A DNA stretch of 64,000 nt from Auanema rhodensis (GCA_964057225.1 OZ059900.1:23203638-23267637), one strand, 5' to 3'. Positions 12,305 through 26,306 are shown, numbered from the stretch's first letter. Numbers and translations: made by a program. The notes: generated from the sequence alone by a model not told the origin.

Positions 12305-14353
12305 AATATTAGCCATAAGGGGCGTGCCCTCAGAATATGCTAATTTCCTTAACTTTCTAACCCCTGTTTTTTTGTCGTGAAAGTGGAACTAGACGTTTTA
12401 CAAACAATTTTGAGCTAGGTTTCATTGACATTGCATGAGTTTGAACACATGAAATCGTAAGTCAAAACCTTGTTTACAGCGAAATTTCCAAAAACTGGTT
12501 TTCCAGCATAATAAAATATTTCTCATGGGAAATACTGTGTTTTTGTATTTTTCTAGTGTTCAGCATGTAAAATGCTTCATTTTAGTATGTAACACGCTGA
12601 AATTCGTTGCATTTGACGACTCATATGAACAAAAATCGATTTAATCAAAATTAGCCATAAGGGGCGTGCCCTCAGAATATGCTAATTTCCTTAATTTTCT
12701 AACCCCTGTTTTTTGTCGTGAAAGTGGAACTAGACGTTTTACAAACAATTTTGAGCTAGGTTTCATTGACATTGCATGAGTTTGAACACATGAAATCGTA
12801 AGTCAAAACCTTGTTTACAGCGAAATTTCCAAAAACTGGTTTTCCAGCATAATAAAATATTTCTCATGGGAAAAACTGTGTTTTCGTATTTTTCTAGTGT
12901 TCAGCATGTAAAATGCTTCATTTTAGTATGTAACACGCTGAAATTCGTTGCATTTGACGACTCATATGAACAAAAATCGATTTAATCAATATTAGCCATA
13001 AGGGGCGTGCCCTCAGAATATGCTAATTTCCTTAATTTTCTAACCCCTGTTTTTTGTCGTGAAAGTGGAACTAGACGTTGTAGGAACAATTTTGAGCTAG
13101 GTTTCATTGACATTGCATGAGTTTGAACACATGAAATCGTAAGTCAAAACCTTGTTTACAGCGAAATTTCCAAAAACTGGTTTTCCAGCATAATAAAATA
13201 TTTCTCATGGGAAATACTGTGTTTTTGTATTTTTCTAGTGTTCAGCATGTAAAATACTTCATTTTAGTATGTAACACGCTGAAATTGGTTGCATTTGACG
13301 ACTCATATGAACAAAAATCGATTTAATCAATATTAGCCATAAGGGGCGTGCCCTCAGAATATGCTAATTTCCTAAATTTTCTAACCCCTGTTTTTTTGTC
13401 GTGAAAGTGGAACTAGACGTTTTACAAACAATTTTGAGCTAGGTTTCATTGACATTGCATGAGTTTGAACACATGAAATCGTAAGTCAAAACCTTGTTTA
13501 CAGCGAAATTTCCAAAAACTGGTTTTCCAGCATAATAAAATATTTCTCATGAGAAATACTGTGTTTTTGTATTTTTCTAGTGTTCAGCATGTAAAATGCT
13601 TCATTTTAGTATGTAACACGCTGAAATTCGTTGCATTTGACGACTCATATGAACAAAAATCGATTTAATCAATATTAGCCATAAGGGGCGTGCCCTCAGA
13701 ATATGCTAATTTCCTTAACTTTCTAACCCCTGTTTTTTTGTCGTGAAAGTGGAACTAGACGTTCTACAAACAATTTTGAGCTAGGTTTCATTGACATTGC
13801 ATGAGTTTGAACACATGAAATCGTAAGTCAAAACCTTGTTTACAGCGAAATTTCCAAAAACTGGTTTTCCAGCATAATAAAATATTTCTCATGGGAAAAA
13901 CTGTGTTTTCGTATTTTTCTAGTGTTCAGCATGTAAAATGCTTCATTTTAGTATGTAACACGCTGAAATTCGTTGCATTTGACGACTCATATGAACAAAA
14001 ATCGATTTAATCAATATTAGCTATAAGGGGCGTGCCCTCAGAATATGCTAATTTCCTTAATTTTCTAACCCCTGTTTTTTGTGGTGAAAGTGGAACTAGA
14101 CGTTGTAGGAACAATTTTGAGCTAGGTTTCATTGACATTGCATGAGTTTGAACACATGAAATCGTAAGTCAAAACCTTGTTTACAGCGAAATTTCCAAAA
14201 ACTGGTTTTCCAGCATAATAAAATATTTCTCATGGGAAAAACTGTGTTTTCGTATTTTTCTTGTGTTCAGCATGTAAAATGTTTCATTTTAGTATGTAAC
14301 ACGCTGAAATTCGTTGCATTTGACGACTCATATGAACAAAAATCGATTTAATC

Positions 14354-15037
14354 AATATTAGCCATAAGGGGCGTGCCCTCAGAATATGCTAATTTCCTAA
14401 ATTTTCTAACCCCTGTTTTTTTGTCGTGAAAGTGGAACTAGACGTTGTACGAACAATTTTGAGCTAGGTTTCATTGACATTGCAAGAGTTTGAACACATG
14501 AAATCGTAAGTCAAAACCTTGTTTACAGCGAAATTTCCAAAAACTGGTTTTCCAGCATAATAAAATATTTCTCATGGGAAAAACTGTGTTTTTGTATTTT
14601 TCTAGTGTTCAGCATGTAAAATGCTTCATTTTAGTATGTAACACGCTGAAATTCGTTGCATTTGACGACTCATATGAACAAAAATCGATTTAATCAATAT
14701 TAGCCATAAGGGGCGTGCCCTCAGAATATGCTAATTTCCTTAATTTTCTAACCCCTGTTTTTTTGTCGTGAAAGTGGAACTAGACGTTGTACAAACAATT
14801 TTGAGCTAGGTTTCATTGACATTGCATGAGTTTGAACATATGAAATCGTAAGTCAAAACCTTGTTTACAGCGAAATTTCCAAAAACTGGTTTTCCAGCAT
14901 AATAAAATATTTCTCATGAGAAATACTGTGTTTTTGTATTTTTCTAGTGTTCAGCATGTAAAATGCTTCATTTTAGTATGTAACACGCTGAAATTCGTTG
15001 CATTTGACGACTCATATGAACAAAAATCGATTTAATC
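14354..15037 (+). repeat. Second copy of the 11621 two-monomer segment
   Basis: This pair carries the same marker combination as 11621-12304 (CCTAAATT, TACGAAC, GCAAGAG, GGGAAAAAC, then AACATATG with CATGAG). It is followed by T6 monomers with TTTTACAAAC, a variant also found at 12305-12987. It closes zone A before the B-type monomers begin. Confidence 0.75.
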
Positions 15038-16061
15038 AATATTAGCCATAAGGGGCGTGCCCTCAGAATATGCTAATTTCCTTAATTTTCTAACCCCTGT
15101 TTTTTGTCGTGAAAGTGGAACTAGACGTTTTACAAACAATTTTGAGCTAGGTTTCATTGACATTGCATGAGTTTGAACACATGAAATCGTAAGTCAAAAC
15201 CTTGTTTACAGCGAAATTTCCAAAAACTGGTTTTCCAGCATAATAAAATATTTCTCATGGGAAATACTGTGTTTTTGTATTTTTCTAGTGTTCAGCATGT
15301 AAAATGCTTCATTTTAGTATGTAACACGCTGAAATTCGTTGCATTTGACGACTCATATGAACAAAAATCGATTTAATCAAAATTAGCCATAAGGGGCGTG
15401 CCCTCAGAATATGCTAATTTCCTTAATTTTCTAACCCCTGTTTTTTGTCGTGAAAGTGGAACTAGACGTTGTAGGAACAATTTTGAGCTAGGTTTCATTG
15501 ACATTGCATGAGTTTGAACACATGAAATCGTAAGTCAAAACCTTGTTTACAGCGAAATTTCCAAAAACTGGTTTTCCAGCATAATAAAATATTTCTCATG
15601 AGAAAAACTGTGTTTTCGTATTTTTCTAGTGTTCAGCATGTAAAATGCTTCATTTTAGTATGTAACACGCTGAAATTCGTTGCATTTGACGACTCATATG
15701 AACAAAAATCGATTTAAACAATATTAGCCATAAGGGGCGTGCCCTCAGAATATGCTAATTTCCTAAATTTTCTAACCCCTGTTTTTTTGTCGTGAAAGTG
15801 GAACTAGACGTTGTACGAACAATTTTGAGCTAGGTTTCATTGACATTGCATGAGTTTGAACACATGAAATCGTAAGTCAAAACCTTGTTTACAGCGAAAT
15901 TTCCAAAAACTGGTTTTCCAGCATAATAAAATATTTCTCGTGGGAAATACTGTGTTTTTGTATTTTTCTAGTGTTCAGCATGTAAAATGCTTCATTTTAG
16001 TATGTAACACGCTGAAATTCGTTGCATTTGACGACTCATATGAACAAAAATCGATTTAATC

Positions 16062-18455
16062 AATATTAGCCATAAGGGGCGTGCCCTCAGAATATGCTAA
16101 TTTCCTTAATTTTCTAACCCCTGTTTTTTTGTTGTGAAAGTGGAACTAGACGTTGTACGAACAATTTTGAACTAGGTTTCATTGACATTGCATGAGTTTG
16201 AACACATGAAATCGTAAGTCAAAACCTTGTTTACAGCGAAATTTCCAAAAACTGGTTTTCCAGCATAATAAAATATTTCTCATGGGAAATACTGTGTTTT
16301 TGTATTTTTCTAGTGTTCAGCATGTAAAATGCTGCATTTCAGTATGTAACACGCTGAAATTCGTTGCATTTGACGACTCATATGAACAAAAATCGATTTA
16401 ATCAATATTAGCCATAAGGGGCGTGCCCTCAGAATATGCTAATTTCCTTAATTTTCTAATCCCTGTTTTTTTGTCGTGAAAGTGGAACTAGACGTTGTAC
16501 GAACAATTTTGAGCTAGGTTTCATTGACATTGCATGAGTTTGAACACATGAAATCATAAGTCAAAACCTTGTTTACAGCGAAATTTCCAAAAACTGGTTT
16601 TCCAGCATAATAAAATATTTCTCATAAAAAATACTGTGTTTTTGTATTTTTCTAGTGTTCAGCATGTAAAATGCTTCATTTTAGTATGTAACACGCTGAA
16701 ATTCGTTGCATTTGACGACTCATATGAACAAAAATCGATTTAATCAATATTAGCCATAAGGGGCGTGCCCTCAGAATATGCTAATTTCCTTAATTTTCTA
16801 ACCCCTGTTTTTTTGTCGTGAAAGTGGAACTAGACATTGTACGAACAATTTTGAACTAGGTTTTATTGACATTGCATGAGTTTGAACACATGAAATCGTA
16901 AGTGAAAACCTTGTTTACAGCGAAATTTCCAAAGACTGGTTTTCCAGCATAATAAAATATTTCTAATGGGAAATACTGTGTTTTTGTATTTTTCTAGTGT
17001 TCAGCATGTAAAATGCTTCATTTTAGTATGTAACACGCTGAAATTCGTTGCATTTGACGACTCATATGAACAAAAATCGATTTAATCAATATTAGCCATA
17101 AGGGGCGTGCCCTCAGAATATGCTAATTTCCTTAATTTTCTAACCCCTGTTTTTTTGTCGTGAAAGTGGAACTAGACGTTGTACGAACAATTTTGAACTA
17201 GGTTTCATTGACATTGCATGAGTTTGAACACATGAAATCGTAAGTCAAAACCTTGTTTACAGCGAAATTTCCAAAAACTGGTTTTCCAGCATAATAAAAT
17301 ATTTCTCATGGGAAATACTGTGTTTTTGTATTTTTCTAGTGTTCAGCATGTAAAATGCTTCATTTTAGTATGTAACACGCTGAAATTCGTTGCATTTGAC
17401 GACTCATATGAACAAAAATCGATTTAATCAATATTAGCCATAAGGGGCGTGCCCTCAGAATATGCTAATTTCCTTAATTTTCTAACCCCTGTTTTTTTGT
17501 CGTGAAAGTGGAACTAGACGTTGTACGAACAATTTTGAGCTAGGTTTCATTGACATTGCATGAGTTTGAACACATGAAATCGTAAGTCAAAACCTTGTTT
17601 ACAGCGAAATTTCCAAAAACTGGTTTTCCAGCATAATAAAATATTTCTCGTGGGAAATACTGTGTTTTTGTATTTTTCTAGTGTTCAGCATGTAAAATGC
17701 TTCATTTTAGTATGTAACACGCTGAAATTCGTTGCATTTGATGACTCATATGAACAAAAATCGATTTAATCAATATTAGCCATAAGGGGCGTGCCCTCAG
17801 AATATGCTAATTTCCTTAATTTTCTAACCCCTGTTTTTTTGTCGTGAAAGTGGAACTAGACGTTGTACGAACAATTTTGAACTAGGTTTCATTGACATTG
17901 CATGAGTTTGAACACATGAAATCGTAAGTCAAAACCTTGTTTACAGCGAAATTTCCAAAAACTGGTTTTCCAGCATAATAAAATATTTCTCATGGGAAAT
18001 ACTGTGTTTTTGTATTTTTCTAGTGTTCAGCATGTAAAATGCTTCATTTTAGTATGTAACACGCTGAAATTCGTTGCATTTGACGACTCATATGAACAAA
18101 AATCGATTTAATCAATATTAGCCATAAGGGGCGTGCCCTCAGAATATGCTAATTTCCTAAATTTTCTAACCCCTGTTTTTTTGTCGTGAAAGTGGAACTA
18201 GACGTTGTACGAACAATTTTGAGCTAGGTTTCATTGACATTGCATGAGTTTGAACACATGAAATCGTAAGTCAAAACCTTGTTTACAGCGAAATTTCCAA
18301 AAACTGGTTTTCCAGCATAATAAAATATTTCTCGTGGGAAATACTGTGTTTTTGTATTTTTCTAGTGTTCAGCATGTAAAATGCTTCATTTTAGTATGTA
18401 ACACGCTGAAATTCGTTGCATTTGACGACTCATATGAACAAAAATCGATTTAATC
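16062..18455 (+). repeat. 7-monomer HOR unit, forward copy 1 (2394 bp)
   Basis: Marker order: GTTGTG with CTGCATTTC; TAATCCC with ATCATAAG and CATAAAAAAT; GACATTG with GTGAAAACC, AAGACTGG and AATGGG; GAACTAGG with CATGGG; CGTGGG with GATGACTC; GAACTAGG with CATGGG; CCTAAATT with CGTGGG. The unit is exactly seven 342 bp monomers. The first six marker sets recur at 18456 at an offset of exactly 2394 bp, and the set occurs once more in reverse orientation at 23913-26306. Confidence 0.9.
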
Positions 18456-20849
18456 AATATTAGCCATAAGGGGCGTGCCCTCAGAATATGCTAATTTCCT
18501 TAATTTTCTAACCCCTGTTTTTTTGTTGTGAAAGTGGAACTAGACGTTGTACGAACAATTTTGAACTAGGTTTCATTGACATTGCATGAGTTTGAACACA
18601 TGAAATCGTAAGTCAAAACCTTGTTTACAGCGAAATTTCCAAAAACTGGTTTTCCAGCATAATAAAATATTTCTCATGGGAAATACTGTGTTTTTGTATT
18701 TTTCTAGTGTTCAGCATGTAAAATGCTGCATTTCAGTATGTAACACGCTGAAATTCGTTGCATTTGACGACTCATATGAACAAAAATCGATTTAATCAAT
18801 ATTAGCCATAAGGGGCGTGCCCTCAGAATATGCTAATTTCCTTAATTTTCTAATCCCTGTTTTTTTGTCGTGAAAGTGGAACTAGACGTTGTACGAACAA
18901 TTTTGAGCTAGGTTTCATTGACATTGCATGAGTTTGAACACATGAAATCATAAGTCAAAACCTTGTTTACAGCGAAATTTCCAAAAACTGGTTTTCCAGC
19001 ATAATAAAATATTTCTCATAAAAAATACTGTGTTTTTGTATTTTTCTAGTGTTCAGCATGTAAAATGCTTCATTTTAGTATGTAACACGCTGAAATTCGT
19101 TGCATTTGACGACTCATATGAACAAAAATCGATTTAATCAATATTAGCCATAAGGGGCGTGCCCTCAGAATATGCTAATTTCCTTAATTTTCTAACCCCT
19201 GTTTTTTTGTCGTGAAAGTGGAACTAGACATTGTACGAACAATTTTGAACTAGGTTTTATTGACATTGCATGAGTTTGAACACATGAAATCGTAAGTGAA
19301 AACCTTGTTTACAGCGAAATTTCCAAAGACTGGTTTTCCAGCATAATAAAATATTTCTAATGGGAAATACTGTGTTTTTGTATTTTTCTAGTGTTCAGCA
19401 TGTAAAATGCTTCATTTTAGTATGTAACACGCTGAAATTCGTTGCATTTGACGACTCATATGAACAAAAATCGATTTAATCAATATTAGCCATAAGGGGC
19501 GTGCCCTCAGAATATGCTAATTTCCTTAATTTTCTAACCCCTGTTTTTTTGTCGTGAAAGTGGAACTAGACGTTGTACGAACAATTTTGAACTAGGTTTC
19601 ATTGACATTGCATGAGTTTGAACACATGAAATCGTAAGTCAAAACCTTGTTTACAGCGAAATTTCCAAAAACTGGTTTTCCAGCATAATAAAATATTTCT
19701 CATGGGAAATACTGTGTTTTTGTATTTTTCTAGTGTTCAGCATGTAAAATGCTTCATTTTAGTATGTAACACGCTGAAATTCGTTGCATTTGACGACTCA
19801 TATGAACAAAAATCGATTTAATCAATATTAGCCATAAGGGGCGTGCCCTCAGAATATGCTAATTTCCTTAATTTTCTAACCCCTGTTTTTTTGTCGTGAA
19901 AGTGGAACTAGACGTTGTACGAACAATTTTGAGCTAGGTTTCGTTGACATTGCATGAGTTTGAACACATGAAATCGTAAGTCAAAACCTTGTTTACAGCG
20001 AAATTTCCAAAAACTGGTTTTCCAGCATAATAAAATATTTCTCGTGGGAAATACTGTGTTTTTGTATTTTTCTAGTGTTCAGCATGTAAAATGCTTCATT
20101 TTAGTATGTAACACGCTGAAATTCGTTGCATTTGATGACTCATATGAACAAAAATCGATTTAATCAATATTAGCCATAAGGGGCGTGCCCTCAGAATATG
20201 CTAATTTCCTTAATTTTCTAACCCCTGTTTTTTTGTCGTGAAAGTGGAACTAGACGTTGTACGAACAATTTTGAACTAGGTTTCATTGACATTGCATGAG
20301 TTTGAACACATGAAATCGTAAGTCAAAACCTTGTTTACAGCGAAATTTCCAAAAACTGGTTTTCCAGCATAATAAAATATTTCTCATGGGAAATACTGTG
20401 TTTTTGTATTTTTCTAGTGTTCAGCATGTAAAATGCTTCATTTTAGTATGTAACACGCTGAAATTCGTTGCATTTGACGACTCATATGAACAAAAATCGA
20501 TTTAATCAATATTAGCCATAAGGGGCGTGCCCTCAGAATATGCTAATTTCCTTAATTTTCTAACCCCTGTTTTTTTGTCGTGAAAGTGGAACTAGACGTT
20601 GTACGAACAATTTTGAACTAGGTTTCATTGACATTGCATGAGTTTGAACACATGAAATCGTAAGTCAAAACCTTGTTTACAGCGAAATTTCCAAAAACTG
20701 GTTTTCCAGCATAATAAAATATTTCTAATGGGAAATACTGTGTTTTTGTATTTTTCTAGTGTTCAGCATGTAAAATGCTTCATTTTAGTATGTAACACGC
20801 TGAAATTCGTTGCATTTGACGACTCATATGAACAAAAATCGATTTAATC
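18456..20849 (+). repeat. 7-monomer HOR unit, forward copy 2 (2394 bp)
   Basis: This unit repeats 16062-18455 monomer by monomer for the first six positions, including the rare CTGCATTTC, CATAAAAAAT and AAGACTGG. The seventh monomer is different: GAACTAGG with AATGGG instead of GAGCTAGG with CGTGGG. That makes it the closer match to the inverted copy at 23913-26306. A private TTTCGTTGAC lies at about 19941. Confidence 0.9.
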
Positions 20850-22559
20850 AATATTAGCCATAAGGGGCGTGCCCTCAGAATATGCTAATTTCCTTAATTT
20901 TCTAACCCCTGTTTTTTTGTCGTGAAAGTGGAACTAGACGTTGTACGAACAATTTTGAACTAGGTTTCATTGACATTGCATGAGTTTGAACACATGAAAT
21001 CGTAAGTCAAAACCTTGTTTACAGCGAAATTTCCAAAAACTGGTTTTCCAGCATAATAAAATATTTCTCATGGGAAATACTGTGTTTTTGTATTTTTCTA
21101 GTGTTCAGCATGTAAAATGCTTCATTTTAGTATGTAACACGCTGAAATTCGTTGCATTTGACGACTCATATGAACAAAAATCGATTTAATCAATATTAGC
21201 CATAAGGGGCGTGCCCTCAGAATATGCTAATTTCCTTAATTTTCTAACCCCTGTTTTTTTGTCGTGAAAGTGGAACTAGACGTTGTACGAACAATTTTGA
21301 GCTAGGTTTCATTGACATTGCATGAGTTTGAACACATGAAATCGTAAGTCAAAACCTTGTTTACAGCGAAATTTCCAAAAACTGGTTTTCCAGCATAATA
21401 AAATATTTCTCGTGGGAAATACTGTGTTTTTGTATTTTTCTAGTGTTCAGCATGTAAAATGCTTCATTTTAGTATGTAACACGCTGAAATTCGTTGCATT
21501 TGATGACTCATATGAACAAAAATCGATTTAATCAATATTAGCCATAAGGGGCGTGCCCTCAGAATATGCTAATTTCCTTAATTTTCTAACCCCTGTTTTT
21601 TTGTCGTGAAAGTGGAACTAGACGTTGTACGAACAATTTTGAACTAGGTTTCATTGACATTGCATGAGTTTGAACACATGAAATCGTAAGTCAAAACCTT
21701 GTTTACAGCGAAATTTCCAAAAACTGGTTTTCCAGCATAATAAAATATTTCTCATGGGAAATACTGTGTTTTTGTATTTTTCTAGTGTTCAGCATGTAAA
21801 ATGCTTCATTTTAGTATGTAACACGCTGAAATTCGTTGCATTTGACGACTCATATGAACAAAAATCGATTTAATCAATATTAGCCATAAGGGGCGTGCCC
21901 TCAGAATATGCTAATTTCCTTAATTTTCTAACCCCTGTTTTTTTGTCGTGAAAGTGGAACTAGACGTTGTACGAACAATTTTGAACTAGGTTTCATTGAC
22001 ATTGCATGAGTTTGAACACATGAAATCGTAAGTCAAAACCTTGTTTACAGCGAAATTTCCAAAAACTGGTTTTCCAGCATAATAAAATATTTCTCATGGG
22101 AAATACTGTGTTTTTGTATTTTTCTAGTGTTCAGCATGTAAAATGCTTCATTTTAGTATGTAACACGCTGAAATTCGTTGCATTTGACGACTCATATGAA
22201 CAAAAATCGATTTAATCAATATTAGCCATAAGGGGCGTGCCCTCAGAATATGCTAATTTCCTTAATTTTCTAACCCCTGTTTTTTTGTCGTGAAAGTGGA
22301 ACTAGACGTTGTACGAACAATTTTGAACTAGGTTTCATTGATATTGCATGAGTTTGAACACATGAAATCGTAAGTCAAAACCTTGTTTACAGCGAAATTT
22401 CCTAAAACTGGTTTTCCAGCATAATAAAATATTTCTAATGGGAAATACTGTGTTTTTGTATTTTTCTAGTGTTCAGCATGTAAAATGCTTCATTTTAGTA
22501 TGTAACACGCTGAAATTCGTTGCATTTGACGACTCATATGAACAAAAATCGATTTAATC

Positions 22560-22839
22560 AATATTAGCCATAAGGGGCGTGCCCTCAGAATATGCTAATT
22601 TCCTTAATTTTCTAACCCCTGTTTTTTTGTCGTGAAAGTGGAACTAGACGTTGTACGAACAATTTTGAGCTAGGTTTCATTGACATTGCATGAGTTTGAA
22701 CACATGAAATCGTAAGTCAAAACCTTGTTTACAGCGAAATTTCCAAAAACTGGTTTTCCAGCATAATAAAATATTTCTCGTGGGAAATACTGTGTTTTTG
22801 TATTTTTGACGACTCATATGAACAAAAATCGATTTAATC
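22560..22839 (+). repeat. Monomer with a 62 bp internal deletion
   Basis: This monomer is 280 bp. Its sequence runs from the T5 run at 22803-22807 (consensus 244-248) straight into GACGACTCAT (consensus 311 onward). Positions 249-310 are missing, and TTT is shared at both ends of the deletion. The lost segment is almost exactly the 255-297 dyad with its immediate flanks. The deletion lies about 430 bp from the left inversion edge. Confidence 0.95.
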
Positions 22840-23243
22840 AATATTAGCCATAAGGGGCGTGCCCTCAGAATATGCTAATTTCCTTAATTTTCTAACCCCT
22901 GTTTTTTTGTCGTGAAAGTGGAACTAGACGTTGTACGAACAATTTTGAACTAGGTTTCATTGACATTGCATGAGTTTGAACACATGAAATCGTAAGTCAA
23001 AACCTTGTTAACAGCGAAATTTCCAAAAACTGGTTTTCCAGCATAATAAAATATTTCTAATGGGAAATACTGTGTTTTTGTATTTTTCTAGTGTTCAGCA
23101 TGTAAAATGCTTCATTTTAGTATGTAACACGCTGAAATTCGTTGCATTTGACGACTCATATGAACAAAAATCGATTTAATCAATATTCGCCATAAGGGGC
23201 GTGCCCTCAGAATATGCTAATTTCCTTAATTTTCTAACCCCTG

Positions 23244-23247
23244 ATAA
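23244..23247. other. Left inversion junction with 4 bp filler
   Basis: Forward monomer sequence ends after TTTCTAACCCCTG (consensus 62, base 23243). The four bases ATAA fit neither the forward continuation (a T tract) nor the reverse-strand context. From 23248 the sequence is reverse complement, starting at consensus 323 inside the TCATATGA palindrome. Short filler at a junction is common after end-joining repair or template switching. An assembly join cannot be excluded. Confidence 0.9.
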
Positions 23248-23912
23248 CATATGAGTCGTCAAATGCAACGAATTTCAGCGTGTTACATACTAAAATGAAG
23301 CATTTCACATGCTGAACACTAGAAAAATACAAAAACACAGTATTTCCCACGAGAAATATTTTATTATGCTGGAAAACCAGTTTTTGGAAATTTCGCTGTA
23401 AACAAGGTTTTGACTTACTATTTCATGTGTTCAAACTCATGCAATGTCAATGAAACCTAGCTCAAAATTGTTCGTACAACGTCTAGTTCCACTTTCACGA
23501 CAAAAAAACAGGGGTTAGAAAATTAAGGAAATTAGCATATTCTGAGGGCACGCCCCTTATGGCTAATATTGATTAAATCGATTTTTGTTCATATGAGTCG
23601 TCAAATGCAACGAATTTCAGCGTGTTACATACTAAAATGAAGCATTTTACATGCTGAACACTAGAAAAATACAAAAACACAGTATTTCCCATTAGAAATA
23701 TTTTATTATGCTGGAAAACCAGTTTTAGGAAATTTCGCTGTAAACAAGGTTTTGACTTACGATTTCATGTGTTCAAACTCATGCAATGTCAATGAAACCT
23801 AGTTCAAAATTGTTCGTACAACGTCTAGTTCCACTTTCACGACAAAAAAACAGGGGTTAGAAAATTAAGGAAATTAGCATATTCTGAGGGCACGCCCCTT
23901 ATGGCTAATATT

Positions 23913-26306
23913 GATTAAATCGATTTTTGTTCATATGAGTCGTCAAATGCAACGAATTTCAGCGTGTTACATACTAAAATGAAGCATTTTACATGCTGAA
24001 CACTAGAAAAATACAAAAACACAGTATTTCCCATTAGAAATATTTTATTATGCTGGAAAACCAGTTTTAGGAAATTTCGCTGTAAACAAGGTTTTGACTT
24101 ACGATTTCATGTGTTCAAACTCATGCAATGTCAATGAAACCTAGTTCAAAATTGTTCGTACAACGTCTAGTTCCACTTTCACGACAAAAAAACAGGGGTT
24201 AGAAAATTAAGGAAATTAGCATATTCTGAGGGCACGCCCCTTATGGCTAATATTGATTAAATCGATTTTTGTTCATATGAGTCGTCAAATGCAACGAATT
24301 TCAGCGTGTTACATACTAAAATGAAGCATTTTACATGCTGAACACTAGAAAAATACAAAAACACAGTATTTCCCATGAGAAATATTTTATTATGCTGGAA
24401 AACCAGTTTTTGGAAATTTCGCTGTAAACAAGGTTTTGACTTACGATTTCATGTGTTCAAACTCATGCAATGTCAATGAAACCTAGTTCAAAATTGTTCG
24501 TACAACGTCTAGTTCCACTTTCACGACAAAAAAACAGGGGTTAGAAAATTAAGGAAATTAGCATATTCTGAGGGCACGCCCCTTATGGCTAATATTGATT
24601 AAATCGATTTTTGTTCATATGAGTCGTCAAATGCAACGAATTTCAGCGTGTTACATACTAAAATGAAGCATTTTACATGCTGAACACTAGAAAAATACAA
24701 AAACACAGTATTTCCCACGAGAAATATTTTATTATGCTGGAAAACCAGTTTTTGGAAATTTCGCTGTAAACAAGGTTTTGACTTACGATTTCATGTGTTC
24801 AAACTCATGCAATGTCAATGAAACCTAGCTCAAAATTGTTCGTACAACGTCTAGTTCCACTTTCACGACAAAAAAACAGGGGTTAGAAAATTAAGGAAAT
24901 TAGCATATTCTGAGGGCACGCCCCTTATGGCTAATATTGATTAAATCGATTTTTGTTCATATGAGTCGTCAAATGCAACGAATTTCAGCGTGTTACATAC
25001 TAAAATGAAGCATTTTACATGCTGAACACTAGAAAAATACAAAAACACAGTATTTCCCATGAGAAATATTTTATTATGCTGGAAAACCAGTTTTTGGAAA
25101 TTTCGCTGTAAACAAGGTTTTGACTTACGATTTCATGTGTTCAAACTCATGCAATGTCAATGAAACCTAGTTCAAAATTGTTCGTACAACGTCTAGTTCC
25201 ACTTTCACGACAAAAAAACAGGGGTTAGAAAATTAAGGAAATTAGCATATTCTGAGGGCACGCCCCTTATGGCTAATATTGATTAAATCGATTTTTGTTC
25301 ATATGAGTCGTCAAATGCAACGAATTTCAGCGTGTTACATACTAAAATGAAGCATTTTACATGCTGAACACTAGAAAAATACAAAAACACAGTATTTCCC
25401 ATTAGAAATATTTTATTATGCTGGAAAACCAGTCTTTGGAAATTTCGCTGTAAACAAGGTTTTCACTTACGATTTCATGTGTTCAAACTCATGCAATGTC
25501 AATAAAACCTAGTTCAAAATTGTTCGTACAATGTCTAGTTCCACTTTCACGACAAAAAAACAGGGGTTAGAAAATTAAGGAAATTAGCATATTCTGAGGG
25601 CACGCCCCTTATGGCTAATATTGATTAAATCGATTTTTGTTCATATGAGTCGTCAAATGCAACGAATTTCAGCGTGTTACATACTAAAATGAAGCATTTT
25701 ACATGCTGAACACTAGAAAAATACAAAAACACAGTATTTTTTATGAGAAATATTTTATTATGCTGGAAAACCAGTTTTTGGAAATTTCGCTGTAAACAAG
25801 GTTTTGACTTATGATTTCATGTGTTCAAACTCATGCAATGTCAATGAAACCTAGCTCAAAATTGTTCGTACAACGTCTAGTTCCACTTTCACGACAAAAA
25901 AACAGGGATTAGAAAATTAAGGAAATTAGCATATTCTGAGGGCACGCCCCTTATGGCTAATATTGATTAAATCGATTTTTGTTCATATGAGTCGTCAAAT
26001 GCAACGAATTTCAGCGTGTTACATACTGAAATGCAGCATTTTACATGCTGAACACTAGAAAAATACAAAAACACAGTATTTCCCATGAGAAATATTTTAT
26101 TATGCTGGAAAACCAGTTTTTGGAAATTTCGCTGTAAACAAGGTTTTGACTTACGATTTCATGTGTTCAAACTCATGCAATGTCAATGAAACCTAGTTCA
26201 AAATTGTTCGTACAACGTCTAGTTCCACTTTCACAACAAAAAAACAGGGGTTAGAAAATTAAGGAAATTAGCATATTCTGAGGGCACGCCCCTTATGGCT
26301 AATATT
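23913..26306 (-). repeat. 7-monomer HOR unit, inverted copy (2394 bp)
   Basis: Read on the minus strand, the seven monomers show CTGCATTTC with GTTGTG, CATAAAAAAT, AAGACTGG with GTGAAAACC and AATGGG, CATGGG, CGTGGG, CATGGG, then AATGGG. This is the order of 18456-20849, including the last AATGGG monomer. Differences include the absence of GATGACTC in the CGTGGG monomer and CCTAAAACTGG in the last one. CCTAAAACTGG is shared instead with forward monomer 22218-22559. Confidence 0.9.

Larger units (their letters stand above)
1..15719 (+). repeat. Array zone A (heterogeneous monomers)
   Basis: Monomers here mix TACAAAC, TAGGAAC and TACGAAC at consensus 95-101. They use T6 or T7 tracts, CATGGG or CATGAG at 220-225, and either ATGCTT..TTTTAG or ATACTT..TTTAAG in the 255-297 dyad. 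The T6 tract travels mostly with TAGGAAC, as at 1711, 3078, 3761, 6837 and 8545. TAGGAAC with T7 occurs at 1369, 3419 and 7178. Other private variants include AACATATG, CAAGAG and GGGAAAAAC. The same set returns in zone C but is essentially absent from zone B, so A and C look like parts of one older array. The zone edge is a best fit, because 15720 already carries B-type CGTGGG. Confidence 0.8.
15720..23243 (+). repeat. Array zone B, forward part left of the inversion
   Basis: From here monomers are TACGAAC with a T7 tract. They alternate between GAGCTAGG plus CGTGGG and GAACTAGG plus CATGGG or AATGGG. Two tandem 7-monomer HOR copies occupy 16062-20849. Beyond these the pattern continues less regularly through a truncated monomer at 22560-22839. 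The last monomer starts at 23182 and breaks off after consensus position 62, at the left edge of the inversion. Confidence 0.85.
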
